The notes under the pieces are model-generated. The model was given only the letters and a program-made list of their open reading frames with translations. It had not been told where the DNA came from and did not search any database. The translations under genes were made by a program, and so were the position numbers. Shown here piece after piece: positions 36,688 to 44,161 of a stretch of DNA of 64,000 nucleotides (positions within the stretch are counted from its first letter, which is position 1; each line of letters opens with the position of its first letter). This stretch comes from Marivivens sp. Its GTDB lineage: Bacteria > Pseudomonadota > Alphaproteobacteria > Rhodobacterales > Rhodobacteraceae. The DNA lies in the NCBI GenBank assembly GCA_024642115.1, contig JAHEBU010000010.1, positions 62,001 to 126,000 of the forward strand. The letters are read 5' to 3'.

Positions 36688-37476
36688 TCACAGATCAAAA
36701 GTCGCAAAGACCGGGGCGTGGTCGCTGGGCTGCTCCCAGCCCCGCGCGGCCCTGTGAATGCGACTGGAATGTGCAGCCCCCGCAATATCACCTGTCGCCC
36801 ACACATGATCCAGCCTGCGCCCCTTGTCCGCCGTGGCCCAGTCGGGCGACCGATAAGACCACCAGCTGTAAAGCCGCCCGTCGGGGATATCCTTGCGGGT
36901 CACATCGACCCAGTCGCCCGCATCCTGCACCTGTGCAAGATGTTCGACTTCGACAGGCGTGTGACTGACGATTTTCAGCAGAGCCTTGTGATCCCAAACG
37001 TCATCCTCGCGCGGGGCGATGTTCAGATCACCCACGAGGATCGCCTTGTGCGGGCGGTCGCCGTGGAAATGGTCCCGCATCTGGGTCAGGTAGTCGAGCT
37101 TTTGCCCGAACTTCACGTTTCTATCGCGGTCCGGCTCGTCCCCGCCCGCAGGCACATAGAAATTGTGGATAGTCACCCCGTTTTCCAGCCGCCCCGCCAC
37201 ATGCCGGGCATGGCCCAGATCGGCAAAATCATGTGCGCCCACTTCGACAATGGGCAGCTTGGAGAAGATGGCGACGCCGTTATACCCTTTTTGCCCGCGC
37301 CCGATCACATGCCGATATCCAAGGGCGGCAAATGCCTCGGTCGGGATCTTGTCCATCGGGCTCTTACACTCCTGAAGGCACAGAACATCAGGAAGTTCCT
37401 CGGACATCAGGCGGGCCACCAGCCCCTCGCGCAGGCGGACGGAATTGATGTTCCACGTGGCAAGGGTAAAAGGCAT
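36688..37476 (-). CDS. xth: Exodeoxyribonuclease III
   Basis: A 262-residue AP endonuclease/3'-exonuclease of base-excision repair. Typical parts in order: ATWNINSVRLR, LCLQECK, GYNGVAIFSK, VGDLNIAP and the C-terminal RLDHVWA...PSDHAPVFATFDL with the metal and catalytic Asp and His. Length matches E. coli ExoIII. The ATG at 37476 is unambiguous. Its stop is eight bases from the palindromic element. Confidence 0.95.
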   Translation of the reverse strand: MPFTLATWNINSVRLREGLVARLMSEELPDVLCLQECKSPMDKIPTEAFAALGYRHVIGRGQKGYNGVAIFSKLPIVEVGAHDFADLGHARHVAGRLENGVTIHNFYVPAGGDEPDRDRNVKFGQKLDYLTQMRDHFHGDRPHKAILVGDLNIAPREDDVWDHKALLKIVSHTPVEVEHLAQVQDAGDWVDVTRKDIPDGRLYSWWSYRSPDWATADKGRRLDHVWATGDIAGAAHSSRIHRAARGWEQPSDHAPVFATFDL

Positions 37477-37541
37477 CGCGATCTCCGGAAGGTGCAGGGC
37501 CGAACCCTAGACCGCACCCTGACCCATCGCAAGCAGCCGGG

Positions 37542-38036
37542 TCATATTTTACCCATCACCTGAAGAATGCCCCAAAAGATCATGAGTGGGCCGAGCACCA
37601 AAGAGACCCAGCCAAATATATTCATCAACATCACCACCCGCCACACCCTGTTGGTTAAGGGCCGAGCGTCCAATAAGGCGGCCCAGTCCGACGGGGACAA
37701 GGACCGTGCAACCTGTTCAATCCACGCAACCTTGTCCGGTCGTCGATACCACAGAAATCCGATAATCAACTGGATGCAGGCAGCGACGGCAATGCCCCCG
37801 CCCCCCCAGACGACCCCGACCGTCAGCCAACCCGGATCGGACAGACCGATACGGGCCGCTGCGGCACCACCGACGCCCAGCACGTTTAGCTGCTGCCCCA
37901 GCACCAAAGCCATGGCGGCGGTGACTATGCCCAGCAAAGCGACAGCAAGCACCGCCCCCTGCCATCGAAGTGTCAGGGCTGCCTCGCGCCGCAGATACAG
38001 CACCCGCTGTCTGAAAATCGTTCTCCTGCGTGTCAT
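37542..38036 (-). CDS. Hypothetical membrane protein
   Basis: A 164-residue inner-membrane protein of unknown function. It has a very basic N-terminus (TRRRTIFRQRVLYLRR) and three or four hydrophobic segments: around 29-50, 75-96 and a C-terminal pair around 134-160. Soluble loops carry no recognisable catalytic motif. ATG 38036 has GAGG upstream. It precedes xth on the same strand with 65 bases between. Confidence 0.7.
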   Translation of the reverse strand: MTRRRTIFRQRVLYLRREAALTLRWQGAVLAVALLGIVTAAMALVLGQQLNVLGVGGAAAARIGLSDPGWLTVGVVWGGGGIAVAACIQLIIGFLWYRRPDKVAWIEQVARSLSPSDWAALLDARPLTNRVWRVVMLMNIFGWVSLVLGPLMIFWGILQVMGKI

Positions 38037-38152
38037 CTGCACCCTCTGTTCCCTGCATCATACTTGGATGGCTGCGGGGATCGTGGCGAGTAGGGCTGCC
38101 CTTACTTCAGAAGGTAACAGGACCGGTGTCTGAGTACGCCCTGATCACGCCA

Positions 38153-38184
38153 AAACAAAAAGGCCCGGTCACAGGGACCGGGCC
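38153..38184 (-). terminator. Intrinsic terminator of the small secreted protein gene
   Basis: A 9-bp stem GGCCCGGTC/GACCGGGCC (38162-38170 with 38176-38184). Read on the minus strand it is followed by TTTTTGTTTTGG. It lies 22 bases past the stop at 38207. Confidence 0.85.
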
Positions 38185-38206
38185 ATCGCTTTGCAACCGA
38201 GGCAGT

Positions 38207-38527
38207 TCAGTTGATCGTATAGGCGCCCATTTCGCACATGTTGACCGTGTCGGTCAGTTCCGACCCATCATCGAACACAAATCGCAGGTCGTAGTCGCAA
38301 ACCGTTTCGCCATCGGCAATCGTCACGGTCCCGGTCATCCCGGTTTCCAGAACGTCGGTTCCCAGCACATCCTGCTGCCACTCGTTCGTTGTGGTGGGCG
38401 AGGTATAGAACTCCACCAGCGTTGCCCCCGAATCGTTGATCAGGGTCCACTGCAAATCTTCTGCGGCAACCGGTGCCGCGAAACCAACAACCGCACAAAG
38501 GGTCAAAATTCCCTTTTTCATTGTCAT
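38207..38527 (-). CDS. Small secreted protein, unknown function
   Basis: A 106-residue protein with a clear signal peptide (KKGILTLCAVVGFAAPVAAED). The mature part is about 85 residues, beta-rich and acidic, with two cysteines (TVCDYDLRFVF and NMCEMGAY) that could form a disulfide. Similar small periplasmic proteins are common in Rhodobacterales; no function is known to me. ATG 38527 has GAGG eleven bases upstream; an ATG six bases later is possible. Confidence 0.8.
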   Translation of the reverse strand: MTMKKGILTLCAVVGFAAPVAAEDLQWTLINDSGATLVEFYTSPTTTNEWQQDVLGTDVLETGMTGTVTIADGETVCDYDLRFVFDDGSELTDTVNMCEMGAYTIN

Positions 38528-38630
38528 GATGTCTAAATCCTCGTTGGGCAATGCCCGTCCGCGCCACATCGCGCCCGGAATCTGTATCCTGCCAAAGGTG
38601 AAAAGAAACCTTGGACTTTGGGCCAGCCCC

Positions 38631-38660
38631 AAAAAAAAGCCCCGGCACGATGGCCGGGGC
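38631..38660 (-). terminator. Intrinsic terminator of the response regulator gene
   Basis: An 8-bp stem GCCCCGGC/GCCGGGGC with loop ACGATG. On the minus strand eight T residues follow. It starts 57 bases past the stop at 38717. Confidence 0.85.
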
Positions 38661-38716
38661 AAGTCCAACAGGGAGGGTGCTGACATAACCCCGTCAGCCC
38701 GGGAAAAGTTCCACCG

Positions 38717-39403
38717 TCAGGCGACGAGGCGATAGCCGCCTGATTCGGTAACCAGCAGGCGAGCATTCGACGGATCAGGCTCGATCTTTTGCCGCAAGCG
38801 ATAGATGTGGGTTTCCAGCGTGTGCGTGGTCACCCCGGCGTTGTATCCCCACACTTCGTGCAAAAGGACGTCACGGGCAACGACGCCGTCAGTCGCGCGG
38901 TACAGGAATTTGAGGATGTTCGTCTCTTTGTCGGTCAGGCGAACCTTTTTGTCGTCCTCGGTGACCAGCATCTTTTGCGCGGGCTTGAATGTATAGGGGC
39001 CAAGCTGGAATACGGCGTCCTCGGACTGTTCATGCGTCCGCAGCTGGGCGCGGATGCGGGCCAGCAGGACCGGGAATTTGAACGGCTTGGTGATGTAATC
39101 GTTGGCACCTGCGTCCAGACCCAGGATCGTATCGCTGTCGGTGTCATGGCCGGTCAGCATCAGGATGGGGCACTTGACGCCGTGCTTGCGCATCACCCGG
39201 CACAACTCGCGGCCGTCAGTATCGGGAAGGCCGACGTCAAGGATCACCAGATCGAACAGGCCACCTTTGACGCGGACCATGGCATCGCCACCAGACCCGG
39301 CCTCGAACACATCGAAATCCTCGGTCAGCACCAACTGCTCACCCAGCGCCTCGCGCAGGTCCTCGTCGTCGTCTACTAACAGAATTTTCTTGAGCTGAGC
39401 CAT
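38717..39403 (-). CDS. OmpR-type response regulator
   Basis: A 228-residue two-component regulator. The receiver domain has the acidic pocket DDDED and phospho-acceptor Asp56 in LVILDVGLPD, with the conserved lysine in YITKPFKFP. The C-terminal winged helix (about 130-228) includes RLTDKETNILKFLYRA and TLETHIYRLRQKIEP. No sensor kinase is adjacent, so it is an orphan here and its signal is unknown. ATG 39403 follows GGAGG. It is divergent from ribA with 156 bp between. Confidence 0.92.
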   Translation of the reverse strand: MAQLKKILLVDDDEDLREALGEQLVLTEDFDVFEAGSGGDAMVRVKGGLFDLVILDVGLPDTDGRELCRVMRKHGVKCPILMLTGHDTDSDTILGLDAGANDYITKPFKFPVLLARIRAQLRTHEQSEDAVFQLGPYTFKPAQKMLVTEDDKKVRLTDKETNILKFLYRATDGVVARDVLLHEVWGYNAGVTTHTLETHIYRLRQKIEPDPSNARLLVTESGGYRLVA

Positions 39404-39559
39404 GACGGCCTCCTTGTCTTGTGTAACGGATGTGTGTGGAAGACACGTTGGGGACAAGATTTGCGTCAACGTTCTCACGCCGTCGTGTGTCGTTGCGGTC
39501 GATTGTTTCAATTTGCGTCCTCGGGCACTATCTGGAACGCAGCAAACAGGCAGAAGTTC

Positions 39560-40645
39560 ATGAGTTTCGCCCCCGATATTACAGAGCGGCTGGCCCGCGC
39601 CCGCGCGGACCTGCGCATGGGCGTGCCCGTCGTGATGGAAAAGGGCAGTCAGGGGGCGCTGGTTCTGGCGGCAGAAACGCTGGATGCCGCGCGGTTGGCC
39701 GACCTGCGGGCGCTGGGGGGCGCACCGTCACTGGCCATCACCGGGTGGCGGGCCGAAACGCTCAAGGCGCGGGCATATGACGGCGATCTGGCCCGAATCG
39801 CACTCCCCCCCGACGCAACACTGGCCTGGGTTCTGTCGGTCGCCGATCCGGCGGACGACCTGCGCGCCCCGATGAAGGGGCCGCTGCGCAGCCTGCGCGA
39901 AGGATCGGCAGATCTGCACCGGGCTGCCATCGCACTGACCAAGGCCGCCCGTTTGCTGCCGGCCGCCCTCGTCGTGCCGCTGCCCGATGCAGAGGTGTTT
40001 GCGGCGCGTCATGACCTGACCCGCGTACCTGCTTCGGCGGTTCTGGACGACGGACTGTCGCCCCTGCGCCCGATCATCAGCGCCCGACTGCCGCTTGACG
40101 TGTCCGAGGCCGGGCGGCTGCACATCTTTCGCCCCGATGACGGGGCCGAGGAGCACTACGCCGTCGAAATCGGCCAACCGCCCCGCGACAAACCCGTTCT
40201 GTCGCGGCTCCATTCGGCCTGTTTCACCGGCGACCTGCTAGGCAGCCTCAAGTGCGACTGCGGCCCCCAACTGCGGGGGGCGCTGGCGCAGATGGGGACC
40301 GAAGGGGCGGGGGTGCTGCTGTATCTCAATCAGGAGGGGCGCGGCATTGGCCTCGCCAACAAGATGCGCGCCTATTCCTTGCAGGATCAGGGTTTTGACA
40401 CGGTCGAGGCGAACCACCGGCTGGGATTCGAGGATGACGAGCGGGATTTCCGGATCGGTGCCGAGATCCTGCGCCGGATGGGATTCAGCGCCGTGCGCCT
40501 GATGACGAACAACCCGGCCAAGGTGGCGCGGATGCAGGATTGCGGGCTGGCGGTGACAGAACGGGTGCCGCTCAAGGTTGGTGAGAATCGGCATAACCAC
40601 CATTATCTTGCGACCAAGGCCGCCAAGTCCGGGCATCTGCTGTGA
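39560..40645 (+). CDS. ribA: GTP cyclohydrolase II with degenerate N-terminal RibB-like domain
   Basis: A 361-residue protein. The C-terminal domain (about 165-361) is a full GTP cyclohydrolase II: zinc cysteines in ACFTGDLLGSLKCDCG, QEGRGIGLANK, and MTNNPAKVARM. This opens GTP in the first step of riboflavin synthesis. The N-terminal 160 residues resemble a RibB fold (ARADLRMGVPVVM...LVLAAETL), but the acidic DDEDRE-type active loop is replaced by EKGSQGA, so DHBP synthase activity is unlikely. It overlaps the next gene by four bases (GTGA). Confidence 0.9.
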   Translation: MSFAPDITERLARARADLRMGVPVVMEKGSQGALVLAAETLDAARLADLRALGGAPSLAITGWRAETLKARAYDGDLARIALPPDATLAWVLSVADPADDLRAPMKGPLRSLREGSADLHRAAIALTKAARLLPAALVVPLPDAEVFAARHDLTRVPASAVLDDGLSPLRPIISARLPLDVSEAGRLHIFRPDDGAEEHYAVEIGQPPRDKPVLSRLHSACFTGDLLGSLKCDCGPQLRGALAQMGTEGAGVLLYLNQEGRGIGLANKMRAYSLQDQGFDTVEANHRLGFEDDERDFRIGAEILRRMGFSAVRLMTNNPAKVARMQDCGLAVTERVPLKVGENRHNHHYLATKAAKSGHLL

Positions 40646-41136
40646 AACCACAAGACCTTGTCGTGGGCCCCACCGGGTTGCGATTCATGGGGCGCCGATT
40701 CGCCTGCACAGTCGGGCGCGGCGGAATCACGGACGACAAACGCGAAGGCGACGGCGCGACGCCGCGAGGCACACACACTATAGTTGGCATGCTTTACCGC
40801 CCCGACAGGATGGCCCGGCCAACCGACTGGGCGGTGCCGATTCGCCCCGGCGATCTGTGGTCGGACGATCCCCGGCACGAAGATTACAATCTCATGGTCC
40901 GCGCGCCCTACCCCCACAGCGCCGAATCGCTGCGGCGGGCCGATCCGATGTATGATCTGATCCTCATCACCAACTGGAACTGGCCCTATGCCAAACGGGA
41001 TAAAGGATCGGCAATCTTCGTCCACCAGTGGCGGCGGCCGGGCTATCCGACCGCAGGTTGCGTCGCCTTGTCCCGGTCAGACTTGCAGTGGATCGCCCCC
41101 CGAATCGGATATTCCACCCGGTTGATCGTGCTTTAG
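40642..41136 (+). CDS. L,D-transpeptidase-fold protein, no signal peptide
   Basis: A 164-residue YkuD-type protein. The catalytic pair is His128 in SAIFVHQW and Cys140 in GYPTAGCVAL. Unlike the enzyme at 582-1175 it has no signal peptide, so it may act inside the cell or use a non-classical route; some families of this type act on small peptides. It starts with GTG, coupled to ribA by a four-base overlap. It is followed by the 153-bp palindromic element. Confidence 0.85.
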   Translation: MKPQDLVVGPTGLRFMGRRFACTVGRGGITDDKREGDGATPRGTHTIVGMLYRPDRMARPTDWAVPIRPGDLWSDDPRHEDYNLMVRAPYPHSAESLRRADPMYDLILITNWNWPYAKRDKGSAIFVHQWRRPGYPTAGCVALSRSDLQWIAPRIGYSTRLIVL

Positions 41137-41140
41137 GGGC

Positions 41141-41293
41141 GGTGGGTTGAAAACCACCTTACATTGGCCAGGGGCTTCTTTGGTCTGAAAAACTCCCGCC
41201 GGAGGCTCCTGGCTGCAGATCCGGGAGCCTCCGGCGGGAGTTTCGTGGACCAAAGAAGTCAAGGTGAGACTGTAAGGTGGGTTTCAACCCACC
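41141..41293. repeat. Composite palindromic element, copy 2 (intact)
   Basis: A nested inverted repeat of 153 bp. The outer arms are 41141-41163 and 41271-41293 (22 of 23 bases pair). The next are CTTCTTTGGTC (41175-41185) and its complement (41248-41258). The inner arms are AACTCCCGCCGGAGGCTCC (41191-41209) and its complement (41224-41242). Each outer arm is itself a type B palindrome. It lies between convergent genes and provides the stop codon of yggS. Confidence 0.88.
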
Positions 41294-41952
41294 ACCCCCG
41301 AACCGGGTACACGCTCGCCAAAGATGGCGGACCCGACCCGAACATGGGTCGCGCCGGCGGCGATGGCCGACTCGAAATCGCCGCTCATCCCCATCGACAG
41401 GCCCGAAAGGCCAGTCCGGGACGCCATATCTGCCAACATCGCAAAGTGTGGCGATGCGTCCTGCCCATCTGGCGGAATGCACATCAGGCCCATTACTGGC
41501 AGGTCCAGCGCCCGACACTCGGCGACGAAGGCATCGACGTCCTGCGGCAGAACGCCGGCCTTTTGCGGCTCCAGGCCCGTGTTGACCTGAACGAACAGAT
41601 CGGGGCACAGACCCATCTCTTGTGCCAGCCGGGCAAGGGCCTGGGCGAGTTTCGGACGGTCCACCGAATGGATCGCATCAAACAGACCAACGGCCGCCCG
41701 GGCCTTGTTGGTTTGCAAGGGACCGATCAGGTGCAGGGTCACATTGCCGAATCTGTCGCGCAGGTCCGGCCACTTGCCTTGCGCCTCCTGCACCTTGTTT
41801 TCGCCAAAACTGCGGTGGCCCTGGCTCAACACGGCTTCGACCCGGCTGAGGGGCTGGACCTTGGACACGGCGATCAAGGTGACGCAACCCTCTGGCCGCC
41901 CGGCCTTGGCTGTGGCCTGCGCTATTCTGTCGTTTATATCGGCAAGAGGCAT
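41284..41952 (-). CDS. YggS family PLP homeostasis protein
   Basis: A 222-residue PLP-binding barrel protein (YggS/PROSC/PLPBP). The PLP lysine is Lys31 in LIAVSKVQP, followed by FGENKVQEAQGKW, LHLIGPLQTNK and the phosphate-binding SMGMSGDFESAIAAGATHVRVGSAIFG. It balances PLP and amino-acid pools and is not a classical enzyme. The last codons (GTG GTG GGT TGA) come from the right arm of the palindromic element, so the end of the protein has been reshaped by it. ATG 41952. Confidence 0.92.
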   Translation of the reverse strand: MPLADINDRIAQATAKAGRPEGCVTLIAVSKVQPLSRVEAVLSQGHRSFGENKVQEAQGKWPDLRDRFGNVTLHLIGPLQTNKARAAVGLFDAIHSVDRPKLAQALARLAQEMGLCPDLFVQVNTGLEPQKAGVLPQDVDAFVAECRALDLPVMGLMCIPPDGQDASPHFAMLADMASRTGLSGLSMGMSGDFESAIAAGATHVRVGSAIFGERVPGSGVVG

Positions 41953-42185
41953 GAAATTTGTCCCTTTCGCAGGCTTATTGTCCCTGTCCCACAGGAAATA
42001 GAGCGCCCGCCCAGCCAAGTCAGCCCCGTAACGCCGGCTCGCGGCTGTGTGACCTCATTGCATCATTTGCGTGGCAGACGCCGAACTTTGGCCCAAATTG
42101 CTTGAGTGGGCGGGGAGTTGGGCGCAATTACAAAATCAATGCTGGTCAATCTGGCATTCTTGGGAATGCAACACGAGGGAAAATC

Positions 42186-43445
42186 ATGAAACGCACCCTT
42201 CTCGCCTCGACCGCTCTGGTCGCCTTTGCTGGCGCCGCTTCGGCCGAAGTGACCTTCAGTGGCTCGGCCACCCTGGGCTACAACGACACCCGTCACGGTG
42301 TTGCGAGCGGTATCGTCGCAACGACCGCCGGCGGCACCACCAGCGCTGACTGGGGCAACGGCGGTGACTACACCGGCGCGCCGACCGCGACTTCGGACAA
42401 CAACTACGGCTTCTATTGGGACGCCGATCTGATGGTGACGTTCAGCCAAGAGCTGGACAATGGCGTGACCGCTGCCGCCAACTTCAAGATCGACGTTGCT
42501 TCCGAAGGGTCGAACGGCGTTGCGCTGTCGTCTGCTGACTACGTTCTGTCGCTGACCTCCGACATGGCGTCGCTCTACTTCGGCGACACTCAGTTCGCTG
42601 CTGAAAAGCATTGGAAGTCGGCCGGCGACATGGAAACCGACGGTTTCTCCAACCAGGACGGCGAAACCACAATTCGTGGCGACGTGACTTACAGCGGCGT
42701 GAATGCGTCGGTGTCGTACATTGTCGTGACGCCCCAGTTTGGCGACGCGAACCGTTGGGATCTTCTGGACATTAGCGCCCCGATCCCGCAGGGAACAGAT
42801 AACCTGATCCAGCTGTCGATCGGCGCTGATGCAACGTTCGGCAACTTCACTGTTGCGGTTGCTTATCAGGAAGCGATCGACGCTGCCTATCAGGGTATTG
42901 GCATCGACTATAACGGTGTTGACACCTTCACCGCCTGCTACAGCGACAACGGCGACATGAACTGTGACGAACTGTTCGGTCTGTCGGTTTCGACCTCGTT
43001 CTCGGGTGCTGACGTCACGGTCGCCTATTCCAAGGACAACACCACCGGTGCCGACTCGACCGGTATCAAGGTTGCCTACCCGGTTGGCCCGGTCACTCTG
43101 ACCGCCTACTATGTGGCTGAATCGGCTGCTGCCGGCGACAACTGGGGCATCAATGCCAAGTACGCCTCTGGCCCGTTCGCTGTGACCGTCGACTACCAGG
43201 ACGATCAGGGCACTGCCAAAACCGCAGTCGACGGTTCCTATGACGTTGGCAACGGCGTGATGGTCTATGCTGGCTACTACATGCAGGACAACTGGGATGA
43301 CAGCTACTACGTTGCTGCCACCTACGACCTGGGCGGCGGCGCCTCGGTGCTTGCTTCGTATGCTGACGGCGGTTCGGACGACGACGCCTACGGCCCGAAC
43401 GACTACCAGCAGGGTACCACTGTGGAAGTCACCTTCGAGTTCTAA
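42186..43445 (+). CDS. Outer-membrane porin
   Basis: A 419-residue general porin. The signal peptide ends at GAASA-EVTFSGSATLGY; the rest is alternating Gly/Tyr/Asp-rich beta strands and ends in a phenylalanine (VEVTFEF), the signal for outer-membrane insertion. Codon use is narrower than in neighbouring genes, as expected for a very abundant protein. GAGGGA precedes ATG 42186. The leader contains a small hairpin GCATTC-TTGG-GAATGC (42154-42169), and TTGAGT-17-CAATTA at 42102-42130 is a weak promoter candidate. A strong terminator follows. Confidence 0.92.
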   Translation: MKRTLLASTALVAFAGAASAEVTFSGSATLGYNDTRHGVASGIVATTAGGTTSADWGNGGDYTGAPTATSDNNYGFYWDADLMVTFSQELDNGVTAAANFKIDVASEGSNGVALSSADYVLSLTSDMASLYFGDTQFAAEKHWKSAGDMETDGFSNQDGETTIRGDVTYSGVNASVSYIVVTPQFGDANRWDLLDISAPIPQGTDNLIQLSIGADATFGNFTVAVAYQEAIDAAYQGIGIDYNGVDTFTACYSDNGDMNCDELFGLSVSTSFSGADVTVAYSKDNTTGADSTGIKVAYPVGPVTLTAYYVAESAAAGDNWGINAKYASGPFAVTVDYQDDQGTAKTAVDGSYDVGNGVMVYAGYYMQDNWDDSYYVAATYDLGGGASVLASYADGGSDDDAYGPNDYQQGTTVEVTFEF

Positions 43446-43470
43446 TCGAACCCGAACGGAAGTTAAGTCA

Positions 43471-43500
43471 GAGCGGTCCTTCGGGACCGCTCTTTCTTTT
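43471..43500 (+). terminator. Intrinsic terminator of the porin gene
   Basis: A perfect 10-bp stem AGAGCGGTCC/GGACCGCTCT with UUCG tetraloop, followed by TTCTTTTTG. It lies 25 bases past the stop. Confidence 0.92.
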
Positions 43501-43606
43501 TGGGCTGGCCCAACTCATGCCAAATACCTTGTGACCCCGGCGCCCCTTCGCTACACATTCCCCCACAGTCTGATCGCAATTGAAAAAGCGAGTTGGGGGA
43601 AAGGTT

Positions 43607-44086
43607 TTGACGGCAGTTTCACGTATCGGCGCACTGGCCCTGTCCACCGCACTTGTTTTGTCCCTGTCGGCCTGCGGCAGCAGCGGGTCGTTCGGCAGCA
43701 ATCCGTTCGGATCCATCGGCAGCCTTGGCGGCGGCGGTCGCAACGTTGACGCGGCCACGCGGCAGGCCACCCGCACCCGTGGCGCGGAAAACGTGGCGGT
43801 CAATCGCTACCTTTGGGCGGCCTCGCTGGACGTTCTGAATTTCCTGCCCATCGAAAGCGTGGACCCGTTTACGGGCGTCATCGTCTTTGGCTACGGTACA
43901 CCCCCCGGCGGGCGCACCCCCTATCGCGCCACGGTCTATGTCACCGATCCCGCGCTGGACGCCCGGTCGCTGAACGTGGCAATCCTGACTCGGTCCGGCC
44001 CCGTCGCGGCCGAAACCCAGCGCGCGGTAGAAGACGCGATCCTTGCCCGCGCCCGTCAGTTGCGCATCAGCGACGGCGCACTCTAG
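43607..44086 (+). CDS. DUF3576 lipoprotein
   Basis: A 159-residue lipoprotein. The signal peptide MTAVSRIGALALSTALVLSLSAC has a clear lipobox; the DUF3576 core is VNRYLWAASLDVLNFLPIESVDPFTGVIVFGYGTPPG. The role is unknown, but the order DUF3576 - leuS - lptE - holA is kept in Alphaproteobacteria and suggests an envelope role with LptE. The start is a TTG at 43607 behind GGGGGAAAGG; a TTG at 43580 would put charged residues before the signal peptide. Confidence 0.85.
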   Translation: MTAVSRIGALALSTALVLSLSACGSSGSFGSNPFGSIGSLGGGGRNVDAATRQATRTRGAENVAVNRYLWAASLDVLNFLPIESVDPFTGVIVFGYGTPPGGRTPYRATVYVTDPALDARSLNVAILTRSGPVAAETQRAVEDAILARARQLRISDGAL

Positions 44087-44161
44087 CCTCTGCCACCCGA
44101 TTGACCTATGACAACGCCGGGCCGATGGCCCGCGCCATTCCCTTGTCCAAGGACCGCCCTG

